Part shown: positions 54,567-62,706 of the stretch, piece by piece | How positions within the stretch are numbered: position 1 is the stretch's first letter | Layout of the letters: every line of letters starts with the position of its first letter | Assembly (NCBI RefSeq): GCF_900167255.1 | Contig: NZ_FUYB01000008.1 | Span: 1-64,000, forward strand | Direction: 5' to 3' | DNA length: 64,000 bases | Source: Thiothrix eikelboomii | Lineage (GTDB): Bacteria > Pseudomonadota > Gammaproteobacteria > Thiotrichales > Thiotrichaceae | Notes under the pieces: generated by a model | Told to the model about the DNA's origin: nothing | Databases searched by the model: none | The model's input: the letters and a program-made list of their open reading frames with translations, nothing else | Position numbers and translations under genes: made by a program

Positions 54567-55946
54567 ATGCTGAATTCATCGGGAAATCCTCTACGGATTG
54601 CATTACTTAGTATTAGCCCGCACAACCGTGCAATACTGGAGTTTTTCTTTGCAGGTGCAGGCAAACAACTCTTTAAAGTCAGTTCTTTAGCTGAGGCTGA
54701 TACCTTAATTATCGACTTCGACCATCCAGGTGCTGATCTTGAATGGCAACAGCGGAGCAATGCGGCTAAACCGGGTATTGTATTATCAGTACGGGAAGTG
54801 CGACTGCCCAATACGATTTGGGTACCCAAACCCCTAACCTCTCAGGCACTGACTAAAGCAGCTGAGCAAATCCGGGCGCTTTTACCCAAAACGGCCACGA
54901 CCGCTGAACGAGATTATGTACCTAGCCCCACTGCACAACCGGCCACCGCTAAAACCACGGTGGCGGCACAACCCTTTGGTCTAGGCCAACGTAAACTGCG
55001 CCCTTCTATGCTCTTAGATTTTGGTAAAGAAGATGCGGATACGCTGACTCAGACCAAGCCAGCAGTTGCTGAAAAACCACTGGCTAAAGAACCGCCTAAA
55101 CCCATCGCGCCGACTAAGCCTTTAGTCCGTGATAGTGCTCAACCTGCCCCCGTAGCAGAACCAACCGATAGTAGCTTCCTAACGTTTGGTGAAATCGCAA
55201 CCCCTGAAAAAAACCAAGCACAACTCGAGCATCGCTGGAGATTACTGTGTGGAACACAAGCCGATGTCAATCTAGCCAATGCTCAAGCAACCATTCAACG
55301 CTTCACAGCAGACAATTATCTATTGAAAATCTTGCTGAATGCCTTACAGCAAGCGAAGCAATCGGGAACAGCAGTTCAGCTTAAATTTGACTCCTACGAT
55401 CAAATTTTATTATTACCCAACTTGAACCTCGCTTATACTAATCTCGACTTGGATTCAGACCACTTTGCAACACTTTGCAATACCCCAATTCAAGCCGGCA
55501 AGGTACACTTACATACGCCCATTGCTGCTGAGCTGCCTGCCTTAGAACAGGCCTATCTTGCTGATAAAGAACATACACATGATTTAGAAAGCATCCTGTG
55601 GACTGTGAGTTTGTTAGCCTCGCATGGACGATTAAATCGTGATGCGAATATTAACCAACGTTGGGTGTTAAAGCATTGGCCCAATTTAACCCGCGTTGAA
55701 AATATTCCTCATGTTATGCGAATTTCGGCAGCATGGCAGCAACGCCCCGGTACTGTGTTTGATGTCGCTAAATGGCTCGACATTCCACAGCGCTATGTTT
55801 TTGCTTTCTATACAGCTGCTAGTGTATTAGGGCTGATGGCCATAGATGAAGGGAAAGTCGAATACCAAGAGAAAGAAGCTCCGAAGAAAAATCGCGGCTT
55901 ATTCTCGCGGCTGTTGAAACGCTTACTCGGAGGGGGCGGAAACTAA
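54567..55946 (+). CDS. Pseudo-receiver / helical two-domain protein
   Basis: The 459-residue protein begins with a response-regulator-like domain (about 9-105): RIALLSISPHNRAILEFFFAG, Asp50 in LIIDFDHPG, and Lys88 in WVPKPLTSQ, but one of the usual acidic pair is missing. A Pro/Ala/Thr-rich linker (about 110-225) leads to a conserved C-terminal domain (about 230-435) with a winged-helix-like end (WLDIPQRYVFAFYTAASVLGLM). It is 5 bases upstream of the GTPase. I read it as an adaptor that could receive a signal for the GTPase. Confidence 0.6.
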   Translation: MLNSSGNPLRIALLSISPHNRAILEFFFAGAGKQLFKVSSLAEADTLIIDFDHPGADLEWQQRSNAAKPGIVLSVREVRLPNTIWVPKPLTSQALTKAAEQIRALLPKTATTAERDYVPSPTAQPATAKTTVAAQPFGLGQRKLRPSMLLDFGKEDADTLTQTKPAVAEKPLAKEPPKPIAPTKPLVRDSAQPAPVAEPTDSSFLTFGEIATPEKNQAQLEHRWRLLCGTQADVNLANAQATIQRFTADNYLLKILLNALQQAKQSGTAVQLKFDSYDQILLLPNLNLAYTNLDLDSDHFATLCNTPIQAGKVHLHTPIAAELPALEQAYLADKEHTHDLESILWTVSLLASHGRLNRDANINQRWVLKHWPNLTRVENIPHVMRISAAWQQRPGTVFDVAKWLDIPQRYVFAFYTAASVLGLMAIDEGKVEYQEKEAPKKNRGLFSRLLKRLLGGGGN

Positions 55947-55951
55947 GCTTT

Positions 55952-56494
55952 ATGAGTATCACCAACAAAAAGATCATCTTTACAGGACCCGTGGGCGCAG
56001 GTAAAACTACGGCAATTGCGTCGATCAGTGATATAGCAATTGTCACCACAGATGAGCAAGCCTCCGATATGACCAAAAGTCGTAAACCACAAACGACGGT
56101 AGCGATGGATTATGGTCTGATTCATTTAGGCGACAAAGAGCGGGTGCATTTATATGGAACACCCGGTCAAGAACGCTTCGATTTTATGTGGGATATTCTA
56201 ACTAAAGGCGGCATTGGTCTGATTTTATTACTAGACAATACCCGCAAAGACCCCTTCCAAGACATGCGCTTTTATACCAATGCTTTCCGCCAGTTCATCG
56301 AACAACAGCAGATGGTCGTTGGGGTTACACGGATGGATCTGCAGCGCTCGCCTAATCTCTATGATTATCGTCAATGTCTGGATCAGTTAGCGATTAAAGC
56401 ACCTATTTTTGAAGTTGATGCCCGCAGCCGTGCCGACATCACTGCTTTAGTGCAAGCCCTTCTGTACTCACTCGACCCTGGAATCAATGGCTGA
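55952..56494 (+). CDS. MglA-like small GTPase
   Basis: The 180-residue GTPase has G1 GPVGAGKT (12-19), G3 GTPGQERF (69-76, with the usual Gln73) and an odd G4, TRMD (126-129), instead of NKxD. G2 lies in the SRKPQTTVAMDYG stretch. It is the MglA/Sar1-type bacterial GTPase that pairs with roadblock proteins (as MglB) to set cell polarity. The gene starts five bases after the pseudo-receiver gene and overlaps the next by one base, and two roadblock-like genes follow. Confidence 0.85.
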   Translation: MSITNKKIIFTGPVGAGKTTAIASISDIAIVTTDEQASDMTKSRKPQTTVAMDYGLIHLGDKERVHLYGTPGQERFDFMWDILTKGGIGLILLLDNTRKDPFQDMRFYTNAFRQFIEQQQMVVGVTRMDLQRSPNLYDYRQCLDQLAIKAPIFEVDARSRADITALVQALLYSLDPGING

Positions 56495-57144
56495 TGAGCG
56501 AATACATTCTTAATGAAAACCTTTATCTTGGTGCAACGCCCGGTGGTGTTTATTATGCAGTCCAAGATAATACGCCTGAAGCAGGGCGCGATTTCATTCA
56601 TAAGTTATTGCAGCACCCACAAACCCCTTTGTTTAATACCGAAGTGGCTTGTGAACTGAGTAACTTAAAGAAAAAACGTGCGCTTGAGTTTGTGCATTGG
56701 TTGCAAGAAGCAGGTTTGATCATTGGCCTAGAGCATAGTGAACAAGCGCCACCCGAGACTCTCGAGCGCTTACTCCCGCAATTACTTCGTACTTTATCCG
56801 ATGAGGGCAAAGCGGTTTTAGCCGAAAGCCGTGGCCTTTATCTAGGTAGTGCTGGATTTCCGCATGAGGCTGCTGAAGAATTAGCGGCTTTAAGCGCGAA
56901 TCTCACTGCAGTGTATGCTCGCCACAAAGAGCTACTTCAGGGCAATCTCGGCTATCGGCAACGAGCTTGGGGGTTAATTGATGCCAGTGGCAATAGCGAG
57001 GTGGGTTTTTGGCCTATTTATATCGGACAGAATCGCTTCACTTTGATCATAGGTGGCATTCCGCAGCTAAACCAACCTGCATTTAAGCAACTCGTTTGGG
57101 CTTTAGAGATGCGTTATGGTAATAGCGAGTTAAGCTCTTTATAA
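56494..57144 (+). CDS. Winged-helix plus roadblock-like protein
   Basis: The 216-residue protein has an N-terminal helical segment (about 40-80, NTEVACELSNLKKKRALEFVHWLQEAGLI) that looks like a winged helix. The C-terminal domain (about 105-215) has a roadblock pattern (KAVLAESRGLYLGSAGFPHEAAEELAALSANL and FTLIIGGIPQLNQPAFKQL). It overlaps the GTPase stop by one base. Fold calls are by eye and the family name is not known to me. Confidence 0.6.
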   Translation: MSEYILNENLYLGATPGGVYYAVQDNTPEAGRDFIHKLLQHPQTPLFNTEVACELSNLKKKRALEFVHWLQEAGLIIGLEHSEQAPPETLERLLPQLLRTLSDEGKAVLAESRGLYLGSAGFPHEAAEELAALSANLTAVYARHKELLQGNLGYRQRAWGLIDASGNSEVGFWPIYIGQNRFTLIIGGIPQLNQPAFKQLVWALEMRYGNSELSSL

Positions 57145-57228
57145 GAATCGTGCGATTGTGCAAAAAAAGTACAACCTATTACTCATTATTGCATATACTT
57201 TTAACTAATTACGAAGGGAGATTCATCA

Positions 57229-57591
57229 ATGCGCTCTGAAATGCTGCATTCTATACTCAGTGATTTAAATGGCTCGTCTGCAGATATTGAAGCATCAGCA
57301 GTCCTATCCACCGACGGCTTAATGATGGCTTCCATGCTACCTGCTGGGATGGATGAGGATCGGGTAGGTGCGATGAGTGCAGCGATGCTATCTTTAGGCG
57401 ATCGTACTGCAGAAGAACTCGCTCGCGGTGGCCTTGAACAGGTGCTCATTAAAGGGGGTCATGGTTATATTTTAATGACTCACGCCGGCAAAGATGCGGT
57501 GGTGACGGTCTTGGCTAAACCCAATGCACGTTTAGGATTAATTTTCTTAGATGTTAAACGCGCCTCTGAAAGCATTGCCAAGCTTATCTAA
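57229..57591 (+). CDS. Roadblock/LC7-domain protein
   Basis: The 120-residue protein is a single roadblock/LC7 domain: SSADIEASAVLSTDGLMMASMLPAGMDEDRVGAMSAAMLSLGDRTAEELARGGLEQVLIKGG, followed by YILMTHAGKDAVVTVLAKP. Such proteins act as GTPase-activating or adaptor partners of MglA-like GTPases; the Myxococcus MglB homodimer is the model. It has its own AAGGGAG ribosome site and a gap of 84 bases, so it may have an internal promoter. Confidence 0.92.
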   Translation: MRSEMLHSILSDLNGSSADIEASAVLSTDGLMMASMLPAGMDEDRVGAMSAAMLSLGDRTAEELARGGLEQVLIKGGHGYILMTHAGKDAVVTVLAKPNARLGLIFLDVKRASESIAKLI

Positions 57592-57671
57592 CGGATAAGC
57601 CTGTATTTTATTGGATAGCCCTCAACGACAATTAACAAACGGCATCCACTCCGACTGAGAGGGTCATATCT

Positions 57672-58133
57672 ATGATAAGCCCGTTCGTGTATTTAATATA
57701 TCACGATGGCACTAAGCGAGAAGTGCTGGTTCAGAACGAAGAAATCCCCTTCCCCGAGGGTAAATTAATCGTGTCGCGTACCGATCTAGTAGGCACTATC
57801 ACTCATTGTAATCCTTCATTTGTTGAAATGTCGGGTTATGAACGTGAAGAATTAATCGGGCAGCCACATCATATTCTCCGTCATCCTGACATGCCCGCTG
57901 CTGCCTTCCAAGATTTGTGGGCGACCGTTCAACACGGCAAGCAATGGCATGGCTATGTTAAAAACCTACGTAAAGATGGCTGTTTTTACTGGGTTTACGC
58001 TACTGTCATCCCTAATATTCGCGATGGCTTGATCATGGGTTATACCTCAGTACGGCGTAAACCTTCCCGTGCTAAGGTGCTCGAAGCAACTGAACTCTAT
58101 GCGCAGATGCAGAAGACGAGCGTGAGTCTATGA
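57672..58133 (+). CDS. Aer-type PAS-domain protein
   Basis: A 153-residue stand-alone PAS protein. The domain (about 30-135) begins KLIVSRTDLVGTITHCNPSFVEMSGYEREELIGQPHHILRHPDMP, followed by KNLRKDGCFYWVYATVIPN, the same motif set as the FAD-binding PAS domain of the aerotaxis sensor Aer. No transmembrane, HAMP or kinase part exists. It may sense redox or oxygen and pass the signal to the neighbouring polarity proteins. It overlaps the next gene by four bases (ATGA). Confidence 0.85.
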   Translation: MISPFVYLIYHDGTKREVLVQNEEIPFPEGKLIVSRTDLVGTITHCNPSFVEMSGYEREELIGQPHHILRHPDMPAAAFQDLWATVQHGKQWHGYVKNLRKDGCFYWVYATVIPNIRDGLIMGYTSVRRKPSRAKVLEATELYAQMQKTSVSL

Positions 58134-58879
58134 AGCGTCCTGTTATGACGATTAGCCCCGATATTGGCCCTGATCGAATTGCAGGCTGGTATATTTTTAA
58201 TACTTGGTTACAAAAGCAATGGGGACATCCCGTTCGTTTGGAGCTTTTTCCAAGTTTTCAACAGCAACGTGCAGCGATCCAACGCGATGAAATTGGTATT
58301 ATTTATGCCAACCCGTTTGATGCCGCCATGCTGGTACGTGAAAAAGGCTTTAAGGCTATTGCCGCAGCAGTCGGCAAGTCAGATGAAGTTGTGCTGGCTG
58401 TCCACGCTGAGTCACCCATAAAACGCATTGAAGATTTACCTATGACTTGCCGTGCTGCTATGACAGAAGCACCCGATGTGAATACAATCAGTGCTATTCT
58501 GTTAGAGCCAGCTGACATTACTCGCCAAACCCTGCAAACGGTTACAGCCGATACTTATGTGGTTGTAGCTAAATTAGTCTTGCAAGGCAAAGTAGATGTC
58601 GGCTTTTTTCTAGCAGAGGCTTATGATGGTCTCTCGCGTGTGGTGCGTAGTCAGCTACGTGAGTTACTTCGTAGTCAAATACACGACATTCGGCATATTT
58701 TACTGGTAGAACCCCAGTTACACGTAGAGTATGAGACCTTAAGAACAATTTTAGCCAAGATGAGCTCCGATGTGAAAGGCCGCGATGCTTTGGCAAATCT
58801 TGGATTTGTCGATTGGGAATTGTTGCGGCAAGAAGACACAGAGTTCATGATTGATTTAATGGATACTTTGGTAACTTAA
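58130..58879 (+). CDS. PhnD-like substrate-binding fold protein without signal peptide
   Basis: The 249-residue protein resembles phosphate/phosphonate-binding proteins (PhnD type): PDRIAGWYIFNTWLQKQWGHPVRLELFPSFQQQRAAIQRDEIGIIYANPFDAAML and CRAAMTEAPDVNTISAIL. It starts MKRPVMTISPDIG with no signal peptide, so it should stay in the cytoplasm, unlike transporter-bound relatives. It overlaps the PAS gene and ends at the ATG of the next gene, tying it to the signalling cluster. A ligand sensor is the best guess. Confidence 0.78.
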   Translation: MKRPVMTISPDIGPDRIAGWYIFNTWLQKQWGHPVRLELFPSFQQQRAAIQRDEIGIIYANPFDAAMLVREKGFKAIAAAVGKSDEVVLAVHAESPIKRIEDLPMTCRAAMTEAPDVNTISAILLEPADITRQTLQTVTADTYVVVAKLVLQGKVDVGFFLAEAYDGLSRVVRSQLRELLRSQIHDIRHILLVEPQLHVEYETLRTILAKMSSDVKGRDALANLGFVDWELLRQEDTEFMIDLMDTLVT

Positions 58880-60532
58880 ATGAAAAGCCTGCTCCGTACC
58901 CCCGCTCTGACTTTAACGACTAGTTTGGCAATTTTATGTCAAATCCCCTTAGTTTACGCTGAAGAAAAAAGTGTGGAGGTCAAGCCCGGCGATACTTTAA
59001 GTACTTTAATTGCTGAGCACTATCCCGACTATAAAAATAACCAAGCGCTGATGCAGGCTTTATTAGCAGCGAATCCTGCCAGTTTCAAAAACCAAAATAT
59101 ACATCAATTAATCGTCGGGAAAAGCTTGAGCCTACCCGACCCTAGCAACATCCCCAATTTACAACCACCTGAACCACCGATTGTTGCTACGGTAGCTACA
59201 GTCACTCCGACACCTGCTGCAACTGACCTCACGCTGATTGAGCTAAAAAACCAACTCAAACAATTAGAGGCGGACAAAGAACAATTAAACAACCAAGTAA
59301 AAGAATTGAATGAGGCTGCAATAAAAGCAGCCGAAGCGGCCAAAGCAGCCGAAGCAACAGCGCCAGTAACGCCGCCTGCAACCACAACAGATGCACCTGA
59401 TCCTGCAATTTTAATGCAGCAATTAGATGAGATTGAAAGTGCCAACGAACAGATTCTTGCCGACAAAAATAAACTGATCAAGGAACAGGAGAATTTAAAG
59501 CAACAACTACAAACCCTTGAGGCTGATAAAAAGCAGTTAGAAACGAAACTGGCTGAACAGGCAACACTCGCTGCTACCCCTGAAGCAGCCATAGCAACTG
59601 AAACTACGACTGAAACTACGACTGAAACTGCGCCAACAACTGCTGCGACTGAGGCCCTAGACCCCACGATTTTAAATCAACAACTTGACGAAATTGAAAG
59701 CGCGAATGAGCAGCTTCTTGCCGACAAGCAACAACTAGAACAAGAACGAGACCAACTAAAACAGCAACTACAAACCCTAGAAGCTGAGAATAAACAGCCT
59801 GAAGCTAGCTCTACACCAGCGACTTTACCCCCAGCTGATACTGCGAGTGTTAATCCAGATGCCCCAGATCCTGCGATTCTGACCCAGCAGCTTGATGAAA
59901 TTGAAGCAGCCAATGAGCAACTCTTAACGGATAAAAACAAGCTCCAATCTGATTTAGAAACAGCGCAACAACAATTAAAAGAGCGTGAACAAACTATGGC
60001 GGCTTTGTCTGGACAAATCACAGAAAACAAACAACAACTCGAAACGACTCAACAAGAATTACTCCTTGCCAACGCGGCGCGTGCTAGTGCTGAGCTGAAT
60101 AAAGCCAGTTTAGAAAGTCAGCGTGGCTCTTGGTGGCCGTGGCTACTTGCTTTGGCAATGCTTCCGGTGGGTTGGCTGTTAGGGCGGCGTAGTGCAGCTG
60201 CACCTAGCGTGCAACCACCGATAACGGTTAAAGCCACAACTGCAGCACCCGCCGGGGCTGCTACGGTTACAACCACTGAATTACCCACACCCGAGGTTGC
60301 AACTGCGCCACTAACAGCTGAAGACTTCGTACCTGTCACGCTGGCAGCTACCATTCCTTCGGTTGCGGCGAATGATGATAATGTCGATGCCGCGATTAAA
60401 TTAGATATTGTGCGTGCTTATCTTGATCTGCGTGATCCTGTCGCGGCGAGTTCTTTGCTAAAAGAAGTCATGCGTGAAGGGGGTCAACAACAACAACAAG
60501 AAGCACGTGAAATTCTCTCATTCTTAGCTTAA
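58880..60532 (+). CDS. Second FimV-like LysM protein with coiled-coil repeats
   Basis: The 550-residue protein has a signal peptide (about 27 residues), a LysM domain (about 32-90, VEVKPGDTLSTLIAEHYP) and three copies of a repeat ending LDEIESANEQxLADK between about 170 and 370. A membrane helix (about 413-433, WWPWLLALAMLPVGWLLGRR) and a C-terminal FimV-type TPR motif (DIVRAYLDLRDPVAASSLLKEV) follow. It is a shorter FimV relative without the long acidic region of the first copy. Its ATG immediately follows the preceding stop, so it is translationally coupled. Confidence 0.85.
   Translation: MKSLLRTPALTLTTSLAILCQIPLVYAEEKSVEVKPGDTLSTLIAEHYPDYKNNQALMQALLAANPASFKNQNIHQLIVGKSLSLPDPSNIPNLQPPEPPIVATVATVTPTPAATDLTLIELKNQLKQLEADKEQLNNQVKELNEAAIKAAEAAKAAEATAPVTPPATTTDAPDPAILMQQLDEIESANEQILADKNKLIKEQENLKQQLQTLEADKKQLETKLAEQATLAATPEAAIATETTTETTTETAPTTAATEALDPTILNQQLDEIESANEQLLADKQQLEQERDQLKQQLQTLEAENKQPEASSTPATLPPADTASVNPDAPDPAILTQQLDEIEAANEQLLTDKNKLQSDLETAQQQLKEREQTMAALSGQITENKQQLETTQQELLLANAARASAELNKASLESQRGSWWPWLLALAMLPVGWLLGRRSAAAPSVQPPITVKATTAAPAGAATVTTTELPTPEVATAPLTAEDFVPVTLAATIPSVAANDDNVDAAIKLDIVRAYLDLRDPVAASSLLKEVMREGGQQQQQEAREILSFLA
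59392..59990 (+). repeat. Three imperfect repeats inside the second fimV-like gene
   Basis: Each copy begins with a D-P-(A/T)-I-L motif, then QQLDEIE(S/A)ANEQ(I/L)L. They lie at about 59397, 59659 and 59867. Spacing is uneven because of Thr/Ala linkers of different length. This is coding, coiled-coil repetition and not a CRISPR-like array. Confidence 0.85.
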
Positions 60533-60539
60533 AACTCAG

Positions 60540-60568
60540 CAAGGTTGAGCCGACCCCACTCAACCTTG
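60540..60568 (+). terminator. Hairpin after the second fimV-like gene
   Basis: CAAGGTTGAG pairs with CTCAACCTTG (10 bp) around a 9-base loop, seven bases after the stop. The tail (TGCAAACAAAATT) is not a good T run, so termination would be weak or factor-dependent. It may mark the end of the eight-gene run. Confidence 0.6.
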
Positions 60569-60752
60569 TGCAAACAAAATTGACGAAACCACCATAAGCT
60601 GTTTTATTACCAGCTTAAATACCCTCTCTTACTCGGTTGGTTTCATAGTTTATTAGGTTTAGAACTTGTTACCTCAATGAGACTCATGCTAATGATTTAC
60701 GCTCAGGCTTATTGATTTTTAAGATTTATTCCGCCCGAAATTCGGAGTTTTT

Positions 60753-61490
60753 ATGCTTAGCAATAATGATTATGAGCGCCAAATCTATATGCGTCTTTCG
60801 ATCTTGGCGCTACTGATTGCATTGAGTTTAACGGGGCTGGCTTTGCTTTGGAAGCAAGCCAGCATTGAAAATGATTTAGCACAAAAAGCACGCACAGCAT
60901 TAGCAGAGGCTAATCTACCTTCAGTCAATGTCTACTTTGAAGGCCGAGATGGCAATATCAGCGGGATTCTTACCCAAGAAACCTCTTTAGAGGCTATTTT
61001 AACCATCGTAGGTGGCATTGATGGTGTTCGCACTGTCAATAGTCAAGTCACCCTAGCGCCTGCCCCTAAAGCTAGCGACCTCCTCCAACCTAAACCGCCT
61101 AAATTGACTCAAGAAGGCTTATATAATCCGCCTAAACATCACCCTTTAGAGCAATTTGATTTGAGCAAACTTGAGTTCGTACCCACTCAAGCTGTCTTAA
61201 CGGAACAATCTTACCCCATACTGGATCAATTAGCCGATTTGCTTAAAGAATACCCAAAAACTTTAGTCGAAATCTCTGCACATACCGACAATCAGGGGAC
61301 TGCCCTCGGTCAAACAGCACTGACTCAAGCTAAAGCTGAAGCTGTGCTTCAATACCTACTCACTAAAGGTATTGATTTACATCAGATTAAAGCCCAAGGT
61401 TATGGAGCAACCCGCCCGATTGCTAGCAATGCAGATGAAGCTGGACGCGCCCGTAATCGGAGGATTGAGTTGACCGTTCTTAAGGAATAA
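60753..61490 (+). CDS. BON- and OmpA-domain membrane protein
   Basis: The 245-residue protein has an N-terminal signal anchor (about 12-32), a BON domain (about 45-105, VNVYFEGRDGNISGIL...GIDGVRTVNSQV) and an OmpA-type peptidoglycan-binding domain (about 135-245, LVEISAHTDNQGTALGQTALTQAKAEAVLQYL, GYGATRPIASNADEAGRARNRRIEL). It should span the periplasm and hold the cell wall. CGGAG precedes the ATG. It is three bases upstream of the coiled-coil gene. Confidence 0.92.
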   Translation: MLSNNDYERQIYMRLSILALLIALSLTGLALLWKQASIENDLAQKARTALAEANLPSVNVYFEGRDGNISGILTQETSLEAILTIVGGIDGVRTVNSQVTLAPAPKASDLLQPKPPKLTQEGLYNPPKHHPLEQFDLSKLEFVPTQAVLTEQSYPILDQLADLLKEYPKTLVEISAHTDNQGTALGQTALTQAKAEAVLQYLLTKGIDLHQIKAQGYGATRPIASNADEAGRARNRRIELTVLKE

Positions 61491-61492
61491 GC

Positions 61493-62164
61493 ATGCATGC
61501 CCTCAGCTTCCAACTCTCAGCCCTTGGTATTGGTTTGTTATTACTTGGCTTAGGTATCGGTTGGTGGGGAGCCCACTTCTTTCAAAGACATGCCCGCTCC
61601 GCCTGTTATCAAGAGCTGGTTCGTTTGCGTTATGCCCATCAACGCTTGCAACAAGATTTTACTGAGCTAAACAAACACACCACCCATGCTGAGGCCGAAA
61701 AAAACCAAGCACTCGCTCAATTAAGCCGTTCTCAAGACCTAAAAAGCTTTGAGCAATTACGTCTGCAATTAATGCATACACGCAATCAGCTTAGAGCCAA
61801 CACCGATTTATTAGCTAAGCGTGAACAGCAATTACGGCGTTTAAGTGATTTAGTTAAGCTATTACGCAAACCAACCAGAACACCTCTGCAGTTAGTTCAT
61901 CCAAGCAGCTCAGCCGCCAACCCAACCACTAACCAGCCATTAACTTGCCTTGAAACCATAGATGCGGTCAATCTGCGCAAGCTCCACATGCTCGGTATTT
62001 TGAATTGCGAACAATTAGCGGCCTGTAATACGGAACAGTTGCAAATGCTGCAAGGTTTACTGAGTGAAGATAGTGCTCTACCTTTAGACCAGTGGGTGCA
62101 AGCGGCGCGGTTACTGACTCAGCCTAATCAAACATCTCATGTGGCTAAGAGTCTGACTCACTAG
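61493..62164 (+). CDS. Membrane coiled-coil protein with C-terminal HhH-like motif
   Basis: The 223-residue protein has a membrane helix (about 8-28, LGIGLLLLGLGIGWWG), a long coiled coil (about 40-120) and a C-terminal segment VNLRKLHMLGILNCEQLAACNTEQLQMLQGLL like a helix-hairpin-helix. The helix end resembles that of the 53242-53628 protein. It is directly downstream of the BON-OmpA gene and probably its partner. Function is unknown. Confidence 0.72.
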   Translation: MHALSFQLSALGIGLLLLGLGIGWWGAHFFQRHARSACYQELVRLRYAHQRLQQDFTELNKHTTHAEAEKNQALAQLSRSQDLKSFEQLRLQLMHTRNQLRANTDLLAKREQQLRRLSDLVKLLRKPTRTPLQLVHPSSSAANPTTNQPLTCLETIDAVNLRKLHMLGILNCEQLAACNTEQLQMLQGLLSEDSALPLDQWVQAARLLTQPNQTSHVAKSLTH

Positions 62165-62196
62165 CTGAGAAAAGCGCAGAAACCATTAAGATCTCG

Positions 62197-62706
62197 CTAA
62201 AAACTATTTTTCGGTTTGCTATTAGCGGTTTCTGTGGTTTTAACTAATAAATAACCTTTTTGCAGCGTTTCATTATACATCAAAGCTAGGCTACGATTTT
62301 CGGTCTTGCCTGAAAAATAAGTTTCGCGCTTCAACTCAGCAGGCTGCCACCAAGCCAACTTGGGTGCAGCCGTTAACCACAAGGTTTGCAAGCTCACTGG
62401 ATCTAGAGTTTCTTGCTTAAGGCGGGCATTAATCACAAATTGTACAACTGGCTCACGAGTGGCTTCAAACATAAGCCACGCCGTGCTACCAGTGGCAGTC
62501 CGCTGACGCAGCGCTTGTGCTGATTTAATCTGCTCGGGTTTAACGCCAAACCAATCAGCGACTGCTTGACGGGCATCCTCAGGTTTAGCTTGCTGATAGC
62601 TAGACGCACTCACAGGTAAGAGCCAATCAGCAATATACGGGGTTGCGGTTAAAACCAGCCCCAATACAATCAAAATCCCCATTAACACGGGAAAAAAATA
62701 CTTCAT
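62197..62706 (-). CDS. Small membrane-anchored protein of unknown function
   Basis: The 169-residue product has one N-terminal hydrophobic helix (about 5-27, uncleaved signal anchor) and a soluble, mostly polar remainder with a WLMFEATREPVVQFVINARL strand pattern. It directly follows tatD on the same strand with no gap, so they are co-transcribed. I know no family. Confidence 0.65.
   Translation of the reverse strand: MKYFFPVLMGILIVLGLVLTATPYIADWLLPVSASSYQQAKPEDARQAVADWFGVKPEQIKSAQALRQRTATGSTAWLMFEATREPVVQFVINARLKQETLDPVSLQTLWLTAAPKLAWWQPAELKRETYFSGKTENRSLALMYNETLQKGYLLVKTTETANSKPKNSF

Noticed and set aside
59392-59990. Repeats considered as a CRISPR array
   Set aside because: They are imperfect, long, unevenly spaced and in frame within a coiled-coil protein.
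59104-60030. Long minus-strand ORFs opposite the second fimV-like gene
   Set aside because: They are Ser/Cys/Ala-rich shadows of the repetitive coding strand.
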